DNA of 64,000 bases from Verrucomicrobiota bacterium (lineage in GTDB: Bacteria; Verrucomicrobiota; Verrucomicrobiia; Opitutales; Opitutaceae): NCBI GenBank assembly GCA_003641745.1, contig QNAI01000007.1, positions 1-64,000 on the forward strand, given 5' to 3'. Shown in pieces: positions 35,270-42,853 of the stretch (its first letter is position 1; each line of letters starts with the position of its first letter). The notes below the pieces were generated by a model, which saw only the letters and a list, made by a program, of their open reading frames with translations, was not told where the DNA came from and did no database searches. The position numbers were made by a program, and so were the translations under genes.

Positions 35270-35541
35270 AGTGTCCTGTCTCACAAATGAGCTTGTACAA
35301 TATGAGGGGTCATGGGGTCGATAGCAAGGCGGGACAATTCCGGAATGCCCGTAGGCCTTTCGGATTTGTCCTAACGCCGCTAGCGGCCCCATGACGCCCC
35401 ACCGCTTGGGCCAGGCTCTTTTCAACCTCAGCCGCGTTGCCTGCACCGGGCGGTGCCTCCGGGCACAGCACCGGCGCGGCCGCCTCGCTGAGGTTGAAAA
35501 TGGCTCTGGTATTGGCAAGCTCATCTGTGAGACAGGACACT
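35270..35541. mobile_element. 272-bp element with 26-bp terminal inverted repeats (MITE-like or structured element)
   Basis: The ends 35270-35295 and 35516-35541 are inverted repeats that match in 25 of 26 positions (outer end AGTGTCCTGTCTCAC). Inside are two long arms: 35306-35317 pairs with 35387-35400 (GGGGTCATGGGG against its complement) and encloses a second pairing of GGACAATTCCG with CGGATTTGTCC; 35419-35432 pairs perfectly with 35487-35500 (14 bp, TTTTCAACCTCAGC). No gene is inside. It lies between two convergent genes, 6 bp after one and 28 bp before the other. No clear target-site duplication is seen. Confidence 0.7.
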
Positions 35542-35569
35542 TGGGCGCCTGTTCGATTCGGCGACGAGG

Positions 35570-38500
35570 TCAGGGAACGGCATAAATCTCGACCAGCACC
35601 AGGCCGGTGTTTGCGTCCACGCTCCCCACCTCGGCGGTGTAGAGGCCGGGCTCAAGCCACAGAAGGAGCGCCGCATCTCGGCTGCCTTCCTTCAGGTGAA
35701 ACGCCCCGATCCGGTCAAACAGATCCGAGGGTATTCCAGCACCGTCCGTTCCGGACCAATCATCGTTCGTCGCAAACCGATCACTCCCCCGGTTGAGACT
35801 GAGCACGGGATTTCTCAAAAATTCTCTCACCCCAAACGGTCCCAGACCCGGACCCACTCCGCGGATCAACACCCGGGCGGGAACCTCTCCGGATATCACA
35901 AAGCCCGCTATGATCACGCCCTCGCCACCGCTCACCCGCATCCGGGTCGAAAGATTGATCACGCAACTGTGGGTTGAAACAACGGCTGCTTCCGGCACCA
36001 GGTAGACTTCGGTCAGCCCGACTCCGGCTCCGGCGGTGGAACTCAAGTGGACGGTGTAGGCTCCGGACTCGAGATTCAGTACGAGGGCAGAATCACCCGA
36101 TTCCGGTTCCAGGGGAAAGGCCCCGGCAAGGTTGGACCACTCCTGGATCCGGACGGCATCGGGCGAGGTACCCCAATCCCCGGCGACAGCCAGAACCTCC
36201 TCGGAGCGGAAAAGTTTCTGGTTCACCGACCGCAGGGCGCCGGCAACTCCGTACCGGAGGAGCCCGGGTCCGATTCCCCGAATCAGGACCGGCGACAGTC
36301 CCTCCCCCTCTACAACAAAACCCGTGACCATCACTGCCGCTCCATCACCGGTCACCCCGCGCAACGAGGTGTTCTGAAGGAAGTCGACCCGGTTGGTCCC
36401 GTCCCGAAGCCCGCCCAGGGTGAGGGTCGGCCCACCCGACACCGTCCATCTTCCCGAAAGGATCCCGGCTTCGGAATCGAGCGAAAATTCAAGGTGTCCG
36501 TGGTCGAACGCCAGGTGATCCCGGCCCGCGGCATCCATCCTGCCGGAAGCCGATCCGATCCACCCGCCGATTTCCACGCTCAGCACATACCGCCCGCTGT
36601 CATCGGCAATAAGCAGTAACTCGCCCGCGACGGTTCCGGCAATGCCCGCCCGGTAGAAACCGACGAACGACAAGGCCGGGTGGTCGTAGGTCCTGGCACC
36701 CTGCAGGAGGAATCCATCCGTGGTGGCGCCTTCGACCAGATCGTTCTGCAGGACGCCCGAGCCCTCCGGCTCCGGAACGATCGTTCTTGTATCAGGTTTA
36801 TACCTACCCGTGAATCCGAAGCTTCCGTTGTCGCCAATCTTCACTTCGCGGTCAAGAATCGGGTCGCCGTGCCCGTCCGCCCCGAAGATAACAGCGGAGC
36901 GGTCGTCCCGGACATACAAAGCGAAATAGCCGGGTCCTCCCCCGCCCAGGACCTCTCCCATCCAAACGCCAGCCGAGTTGACCGGCACAACCGTTACCTG
37001 AAAGACGTCCGATCGGGTTGCTCCCCATTCATTGCCAACCTCAACGGAATAATGCCCGGAGTGGCTGAAATCGACCGATTCGATCTTGAAGACCGGACCG
37101 TCTGCTCCCGACAATTCGGCGTCATCCCGGAACCAGCGATAGCTCATCGGTCCCGGGCCATCCGCTCCGATGGAAACTGAAAACGGACGACCAAATTCGA
37201 CCACACCCGATTCGGGAAGGTCGACCAGATGGGGACGCCCATCCCTGGTCACCACCTCGACCACACGGCTCTTGACCGATCCCAACCGGTTCCTCGCCTC
37301 GATCCAGTAGCGCCCTTCGTCTTCGCTCCGGGCAGCGTCAACCGAAAAAGACTCCGAGGTCGCCAATGCGATCGGCTCACCATCGTGATACCACTGCACG
37401 GTCGGCTTCGGATGGCCATCCACCGCTGCCGCCAATTCAAAGATATCACCCACGATCACATCACCGTCTTCAGGCTGAACGACAATTACGGGGGCTGACT
37501 CGGGACGGACAACCTTCAGGATTGCCACTTCGCTGTCCGCGTAGCCAAGGAGGTTCGTGACCCTGACGTGGTAGGCGCCCGAGTCTTCCATCCGAATCGG
37601 AGAGAATCTGATAGCCGAGCTATGCTCCCCGCTCAATTCGACTTCATCCCGAAACCACTGGTAGGTCGGCGGCGGCCAGGCGCGATCGCTCACCCTGAGC
37701 TCGAAGGCCTGCCCGGCGAAAACGGTTCCGCCCGACGGATGCGCCAGGATCTCCGGAACACGGTCACTCGGGGTTACAGATACCACGACCTCCCGGCTTG
37801 TAGCTTCCCCAAATCCGTTGGAAACTGAGACCGAATAGCGCCCGGCATCTGAAAGTTCTGCGCTTTCCTTCGTGAGGATTGGACCGCTCGCGTTCACGAG
37901 CCACTGGCTCCCCTTGAACCACCGGAAGACGAGGGGGGCGGTGCCTTCCGCCACGACCGAGAGCTCAAGCGGTTCCCCTTCAACTGTAGCCACACTCACC
38001 GGTTGCTCCATGATCGCGGGCGGCGTATCCACAGGTAGCACGTCAAGAAAAGCGGGACGGCCGGTGATCGCTCCGGCCGGGTTGAAGACGCTGACCGTAT
38101 AAGTCCCTTCATCGTGCTCGGAGATCTCGAGTATTTCCAGACGACTCGAGTCCGCACCGTCGATCACGACGCCTTCAAAGCTCCAGGAATAGGCCAGAGG
38201 GGCGGTTCCGGCGGCAGAGACCTCAAGTCGTACGTTTGAACCGGCCAGGACCGACTGGTCGGCAACCTCCACCACAATGGTCGGAGGGGTCATGATCGAC
38301 CGACTCGCCAACACCTGCCCGCCCGAGGTCACGGCATGGAACATCCGCCGGCCGAAGGTCACCGCATTGATCTGTTGCGCGGTGCCCACCTCCACCGTAT
38401 TCCAACTGTCGCCCCGGTCGATGGAATAGATGATGGTGCCGTTGCCGCCCACCGCCACAAACAGTCCGTCGCCAAAGGTAACTCCCCGGAGTGAAGATGT

Positions 38501-39274
38501 GGTCCCCGAATCTCGCGGCAACCAGTTCTCCCCGTCATCGGACACCATTACGGCCCCGGCGGCGCCGACCAGAACAAACCGTTCCCGCCCAAAGGCCATC
38601 GAGCGCACCGACACCCCGAGATCGACCTCGTGAATCTTCCAGTCGGATCCATTGGTGGATGAGAGCACCCTGTCTTCGTTGCCCGTCAGAAACCGCCCGT
38701 CGCCAAAGCAGATGGCATAGAGGTTGGTGTTGATCCCGTCGATGGTGACGGCGGACCAGTCGTTGAGGGCCACACTCGCGGTTGCGATCCGCCCGCCTGT
38801 CCCAACCACCACGAACTGCCCATCGCCATAGGCGACTCCCCAAAACGACTCTCCTGGAAAGTATTGGGACCATGAATCCCGATCACCGCTGTATCCGATC
38901 CCCTCCTGGAGAATCTGACCGATCACGATGGAAGCGCCGCTGAGGGCAAGGCTGTAGGCGCCTTCCAGACTCTCACTGGTATGATCCTCCAGGATTGAAA
39001 TATCGACGTCCCAGGCAACCTGCCTCTCAGGACCGACTGCGACGAACTCGTCGCGCTCAGCATCGAAGGCAACCGACCAGAGAAGGGTCGGACCAAACGG
39101 TTGGTAGACGACCCACTCCTTCTGCCCGAGGACTCGGCCGGGTGCCAGGCACAAACCCAGCGACGCCACCACAAGTACCCTGACCTCGCGCGAACCCAAT
39201 CTGCACAGGAACTGACCCAGAATCTGTCGTAAAGCCTTCAACGGATCCAAGAAACAGAGCAGATTCGACGCCAT
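35570..39274 (-). CDS. Large exported multi-Ig protein with N-terminal BNR/YCF48-type propeller
   Basis: The protein is 1234 residues. A signal peptide (VLVVASLGLCLAPGRVLGQ) is followed by propeller-like repeats to about 320 (LRGVTFGDGLFVAVGGNGTI, SMAFGRERFVLVGAAGAVM). Five immunoglobulin-like domains cover about 325-770, each with the W and Y-x-V pattern (AYSWSFEGVVI, TYQWFRDEVEL). A beta-rich region comes next, then two copies of the phylum's C-terminal repeat (NLSTRMRVSGGEGVIIAGFV; VLIRGVGPGLGPFGV). It is probably a cell-surface or secreted adhesion or binding protein. The same C-terminal repeat occurs in the protein at 57693. The last gene before it on the minus strand is 40029 or beyond, so it is likely monocistronic. 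Confidence 0.85.
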   Translation of the reverse strand: MASNLLCFLDPLKALRQILGQFLCRLGSREVRVLVVASLGLCLAPGRVLGQKEWVVYQPFGPTLLWSVAFDAERDEFVAVGPERQVAWDVDISILEDHTSESLEGAYSLALSGASIVIGQILQEGIGYSGDRDSWSQYFPGESFWGVAYGDGQFVVVGTGGRIATASVALNDWSAVTIDGINTNLYAICFGDGRFLTGNEDRVLSSTNGSDWKIHEVDLGVSVRSMAFGRERFVLVGAAGAVMVSDDGENWLPRDSGTTSSLRGVTFGDGLFVAVGGNGTIIYSIDRGDSWNTVEVGTAQQINAVTFGRRMFHAVTSGGQVLASRSIMTPPTIVVEVADQSVLAGSNVRLEVSAAGTAPLAYSWSFEGVVIDGADSSRLEILEISEHDEGTYTVSVFNPAGAITGRPAFLDVLPVDTPPAIMEQPVSVATVEGEPLELSVVAEGTAPLVFRWFKGSQWLVNASGPILTKESAELSDAGRYSVSVSNGFGEATSREVVVSVTPSDRVPEILAHPSGGTVFAGQAFELRVSDRAWPPPTYQWFRDEVELSGEHSSAIRFSPIRMEDSGAYHVRVTNLLGYADSEVAILKVVRPESAPVIVVQPEDGDVIVGDIFELAAAVDGHPKPTVQWYHDGEPIALATSESFSVDAARSEDEGRYWIEARNRLGSVKSRVVEVVTRDGRPHLVDLPESGVVEFGRPFSVSIGADGPGPMSYRWFRDDAELSGADGPVFKIESVDFSHSGHYSVEVGNEWGATRSDVFQVTVVPVNSAGVWMGEVLGGGGPGYFALYVRDDRSAVIFGADGHGDPILDREVKIGDNGSFGFTGRYKPDTRTIVPEPEGSGVLQNDLVEGATTDGFLLQGARTYDHPALSFVGFYRAGIAGTVAGELLLIADDSGRYVLSVEIGGWIGSASGRMDAAGRDHLAFDHGHLEFSLDSEAGILSGRWTVSGGPTLTLGGLRDGTNRVDFLQNTSLRGVTGDGAAVMVTGFVVEGEGLSPVLIRGIGPGLLRYGVAGALRSVNQKLFRSEEVLAVAGDWGTSPDAVRIQEWSNLAGAFPLEPESGDSALVLNLESGAYTVHLSSTAGAGVGLTEVYLVPEAAVVSTHSCVINLSTRMRVSGGEGVIIAGFVISGEVPARVLIRGVGPGLGPFGVREFLRNPVLSLNRGSDRFATNDDWSGTDGAGIPSDLFDRIGAFHLKEGSRDAALLLWLEPGLYTAEVGSVDANTGLVLVEIYAVP

Positions 39275-39726
39275 CTTGCCTTGATGCTTCGTTAGTTATT
39301 AATGATAAAGCGGTTAGGTTTTTCAGACTGCCGATACAGGCTTGGAATCCGGGACGAGGGAAGATTCTGCCCGTTGCTGAGGCAGGTTCCTCCATGAGGG
39401 AATCACCCCAGGTGAGTGGCGATCCCGGGCTCGGGAAAGTACCTAAGCAATAATCTGACATGCGGATCAGGGCTCAACCCGTTGCAATCCGGCTTTCGAA
39501 TCTGATATGATCCTCTGCGTTGATCGTGATCCATGGTGGTCAAACCACCCTCCGGATGGCGGGAGACAGTTCATTCCTGATACATGCGGTTCGTCGAACC
39601 CGCAACTGGTGGGCACCGGTTGCGGGTTCTGCGCGTACTGAGCAAATGACATTCGGATTTTCGTCGCAGTAGTCCGAGACCCGTCTTTCTCTTTGCCTTT
39701 TCCCTCCCCGGTCCGATCTTTCCGAC
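39275..39726. other. Intergenic region with a strong hairpin
   Basis: There is no convincing gene in these 452 bases. The left end is AT-rich (gttagttattaatgataaag) and may hold the promoter of the multi-Ig gene. At 39597-39628 there is a 14-bp inverted repeat (one mismatch) around the loop gggc: arm AACCCGCAACTGGT at 39597-39610 and its partner at 39615-39628. No T-run follows on either strand, so it is not a plain terminator. Confidence 0.6.
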
Positions 39727-40023
39727 GTGAGCCTGAATCGATATGAGCAGATGCTCCTGGATTATGTCCGGGACCATCAGGATGAGTCCGATTACTGGCA
39801 GGGAATCGTCCGGGATCTCGGGCGCACCCATCCCGACCGAGCCGGACGGAGCCAGGAACTGAACCGCCTGCTCTGGGCTTATTTCCGTGAACGGGCCGGT
39901 CACGTCCCACCGTTTTCAGATGTATTCAATCGGGAAGGACAGGCCGCGATCAGCATGCGTAACCTGGCTGAGTACCTGATCGAGAGGTGGACGCCCGCAG
40001 TCCGGGCCGGCCGTAGCACCTGA
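39727..40023 (+). CDS. Small conserved-looking hypothetical protein
   Basis: This is a 98-residue helical, highly charged protein with a GTG start at 39727. It begins LNRYEQMLLDYVRDHQDESD and contains LLWAYFRERAGHVPPFSDVF and ISMRNLAEYLIERW. The codon use is like that of real genes here. I have no function for it; the pattern suggests a small cytoplasmic protein. Confidence 0.6.
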   Translation: MSLNRYEQMLLDYVRDHQDESDYWQGIVRDLGRTHPDRAGRSQELNRLLWAYFRERAGHVPPFSDVFNREGQAAISMRNLAEYLIERWTPAVRAGRST

Positions 40024-40168
40024 AAGCGTCAGGACAGACGGGCGACCTTGGGTTTTCCGATGACCGCATCGCCGATCAGCCGAACGTGGAGCGCTCCGGG
40101 CATGGAGTAGGGCATCATGCATAAGCCACCTCTTCAGGGCGCTTTGGGTGGAAGCTATCCCAAGACGG

Positions 40169-40837
40169 TCAGCGAAATGTTACGAACTCGGCAAATGGCC
40201 GGCGCGAAATCACGGGGACCCGGACGCCGGACGCAGGGTAGCCGACGATGAGCAGCAGGTAGGGTCGTTCACTCTGCGGTCGATCGAGAATCTCGTTCAG
40301 GAAACGCATCGGGCTGGGGGTATGCACCAGGCAGGCCAAACCGCAGAGGTGAAGACTGGATATGAGCAGGCCGCAGGCCAATCCGACCGATTCGTTCACG
40401 TAGTAATTTTTGGATTTCGACTCGTCACCTTCACCCCGGTAAGTCTGAGCAAACACCGCTATGATGGCCGGAGCCTTTTCCAGGTATGGTTTTTCGGCGT
40501 TTGTCCCAAAAGGCCGGATCGCCTGAAGCCACTCATCTGGCGCCCGCCCGCCGTAAAAGGCCAGTTCCTCCCGCTCCGCGGCCGCGCGAATCCGCTGCTT
40601 CGTTTCCCGGCTCTCCGCCACCACAAAATGCCAGGGTTGCCGATTGGCGCCACTGGGAGCCGTGCCGGCGACACGGAGGCTGTATTCAATCACCTCTCTT
40701 GGCACCGCCTCCTCCGAGAAATCACGAACGCTCCTTCGCAGGCTCATCTCGCGGTAAAACTCCCGTGCGCGATCCTGCATATCTTCGATCGGGATCCGCT
40801 CGTAACCATCCAAGGGCATGAATCCATCTGCTGCCAT
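40169..40837 (-). CDS. Nitroreductase-family flavoprotein (iodotyrosine deiodinase-like)
   Basis: The protein is 222 residues. FMN-binding motifs of the family are clear: RRSVRDFSEEAVPREVIE at the N-terminus, TAPSGANRQPWHFVVAE, and near the C-terminus ERPYLLLIVGYPASG. The overall pattern is closer to iodotyrosine deiodinase-like reductases than to classical NfsB. It should bind FMN and reduce or dehalogenate aromatic compounds; the substrate is unknown. A 9-bp hairpin lies 43 bp upstream (40880-40900). Confidence 0.87.
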   Translation of the reverse strand: MAADGFMPLDGYERIPIEDMQDRAREFYREMSLRRSVRDFSEEAVPREVIEYSLRVAGTAPSGANRQPWHFVVAESRETKQRIRAAAEREELAFYGGRAPDEWLQAIRPFGTNAEKPYLEKAPAIIAVFAQTYRGEGDESKSKNYYVNESVGLACGLLISSLHLCGLACLVHTPSPMRFLNEILDRPQSERPYLLLIVGYPASGVRVPVISRRPFAEFVTFR

Positions 40838-41226
40838 AGGTCAGATCCCTTACCCCGTCGGCCGTGGAAAGACAACCCAACACCTCGGCAACCGAGGTGT
40901 CGCTCGTCTATTGGTTGATCCTGCGACCAAGGTCGGCTCAGAGGTTGTCTGAGTCTCTGCCATCCGGTGATCCCAATCGAACACCCTGAGTGATCCACGC
41001 AATCAGGTGCTCTACTTCTCTCGTTGCCGGTCCGATTCCCTTCCAAGGGGCCTGAAGAAATGACCTCACAGAGGAGACCGTAACATTTCGAACGAATCAG
41101 GCACAAACGGTTCACATGGCGGGGAGATAACGGGCTGAAAACCTTAAGGGACGGACGCCTGCGACCGTTCCATGGATGTGCACGGTCGCACGGGTTGGAA
41201 CCGGCTTCCCGCACAATCGAACTCCT
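40838..41226. other. Intergenic region with two perfect inverted repeats
   Basis: No gene was found in these 389 bases. At 40880-40900 ACACCTCGG pairs with CCGAGGTGT around the loop caa (9 bp). At 41160-41190 TGCGACCGT pairs with ACGGTCGCA (9 bp) around a 13-base loop. The first precedes the divergent nitroreductase gene; the second precedes the receiver-like gene at 41227 and could be its operator or a leader structure. Confidence 0.65.
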
Positions 41227-42837
41227 ATGCACTCTATCACCCTGTTGAAACTCCAGGACGGCGCTCTCTCCGGACGAGCCATTATGTCACAAGTGGGTCG
41301 CTTGTTTCAACGTGATCTGATGCCATCGGATGACCCTTCGGGTATTCTCAAACAGGAGCCGGCGGACATCATTGTGGCGGCGTTTTACTCGTCCACCCAC
41401 GAACTCGACGCCTTCATCCAGAAGCTCAAGGAACCCAACTCCGACACCCCGATCTACCTGGTCGCGACCGACCTGAGTCCTGATACGGTCATCAAGGCCG
41501 TCCGGTCGGGGGCAAAGGATGTTTTTCTTCTGCCGCTCGCACCGGATGAACTGCTCAGACGATTGGCGCAGGACTCCGGCGCAGCCGATACGGATGAGCC
41601 CCTCTTCTCCCCGGATGAGTGGCGATCCTGCTGTTCGTTCCTCGAGCTGGACTCGGGATCGATGGGGGGAAATGATCCGGCATTCGATCCCGAATCTCTC
41701 GAGGCAGCCCTGATCAAGCTGGAATCCGATCGCCAGGAACTCGATCAGGAACGGCAGTCCCTGGCCGGGGAACGCGAACGCCTAAAGGCGGTGGCGACCC
41801 AAGCGGAAAATACGGGTGTGGTGCCGGGCGATCTGGAGCTTGAGCTCAAACACCAGGCTGCCGAACTCGAGGAGCAACGGTATGAGTTCGAAGAACAGAA
41901 GATCTTCCTCATGGACGCCCAAAGGGAGGTCGAGGCCGCCAGCACCGCCTGGACGGATGAGCGTCTCGCCCTCGAGGAGTCAAATCAGGAACTCCAGAAA
42001 CGCATCGAAACACTTGAGCAGGACGCTTCGAACGGGAAGAACGGGACCGACAAGACCACCTGGCTTCGGAGTAAAATCGGATCCCTCCCCCTGGCCAAAC
42101 GCAACAACGGGCACAGCCTCTCGCCTTCGGAGATCAACGATCTGATGGAGCGCGCCGCCACCGCCACTGAAGCGCGCCGCGGGCTCGAAGCTGAAATGGA
42201 TGAAATCTCAAGGTCCGCCGAACAGGCACGAATCCGCCAGGTCGAACTCGAACAGGAAGTTGAGGACCTTCAATCGCGTTACGAAAACACGGGTGGCGGT
42301 GGAGTCATCTCCGGTGGTTCTCTGGTTGAGCGACTCGAGCGGCTTTCCGAATCGATCGCAGCCGCCGGAGTCGATCTGGATACGGCCAGAAGCAAGCGGG
42401 CGACAGCCACCCTGCAGATCGAAACCCTTTCGGCCGAACTGTCGGACCAGGAAGTCACAGAGGCTCTGACCCCCACCCACCTGAACCGGATTCGGGAGGT
42501 CAAAACCCAGAGAAAGGAACTCCAGGAGTCCGAACACATTTTCGCTGCGGAAGAGGCCCTGCTGCAAGACAACCTCGACCGCGACAAACAGGAGATCCTC
42601 ATGATTGAGTCATGGGTGGATGAGTTGGAATCGGCGCGTGAGATGATCACTGCGCTCACTGCCTCCGAGGCAACGGCGATGACAGCCGATCCCATGCCCG
42701 CGGGTTTCCAGGAATCGCCCGAACCCGTGGTGAAAGAGAAACCGGTCGCCAATTCCGGTGCCAGGCATAAAAAAGCAAAGGCACGTCGTCACAAGAGCAA
42801 GAGCGGTCTCTCCAGGCGGTTCGCCCTTCGGAGATGA
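41227..42837 (+). CDS. Receiver-like protein fused to a long coiled coil
   Basis: The protein is 536 residues from the ATG at 41227. The first 120 residues have the alternating pattern of a receiver domain (DIIVAAFYSSTHELDAFIQK; AVRSGAKDVFLLPLAPDELL). The acceptor aspartate and the KP pair are missing, so it is a pseudo-receiver resembling those of pilus-assembly or CpaE-type proteins. Residues about 165-500 are Glu/Gln/Arg-rich coiled coil, broken near 290-310. The tail (about 505-536) is very basic (GARHKKAKARRHKSKSG). It may be a scaffold that binds nucleic acid or membrane through the tail. No neighbour shares its operon. Confidence 0.7.
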   Translation: MHSITLLKLQDGALSGRAIMSQVGRLFQRDLMPSDDPSGILKQEPADIIVAAFYSSTHELDAFIQKLKEPNSDTPIYLVATDLSPDTVIKAVRSGAKDVFLLPLAPDELLRRLAQDSGAADTDEPLFSPDEWRSCCSFLELDSGSMGGNDPAFDPESLEAALIKLESDRQELDQERQSLAGERERLKAVATQAENTGVVPGDLELELKHQAAELEEQRYEFEEQKIFLMDAQREVEAASTAWTDERLALEESNQELQKRIETLEQDASNGKNGTDKTTWLRSKIGSLPLAKRNNGHSLSPSEINDLMERAATATEARRGLEAEMDEISRSAEQARIRQVELEQEVEDLQSRYENTGGGGVISGGSLVERLERLSESIAAAGVDLDTARSKRATATLQIETLSAELSDQEVTEALTPTHLNRIREVKTQRKELQESEHIFAAEEALLQDNLDRDKQEILMIESWVDELESAREMITALTASEATAMTADPMPAGFQESPEPVVKEKPVANSGARHKKAKARRHKSKSGLSRRFALRR

Positions 42838-42853
42838 CCTGATTCAGCGTCGT

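Noticed and set aside
33704-35524. A 606-codon minus-strand frame opposite the hybrid kinase
   Set aside because: The plus strand encodes a complete PAS-kinase-receiver protein; the minus frame has no recognisable domain.
39588-39630. A possible tRNA-like stem (ggttcgtcgaaccc)
   Set aside because: It has no acceptor stem or anticodon arm in the right places; it is part of the simple hairpin described above.
40029-40118. A 29-residue minus-strand frame ending IGDAVIGKPKVARLS
   Set aside because: It could be a gene remnant or small protein, but it is too short and has no support beyond an open frame.
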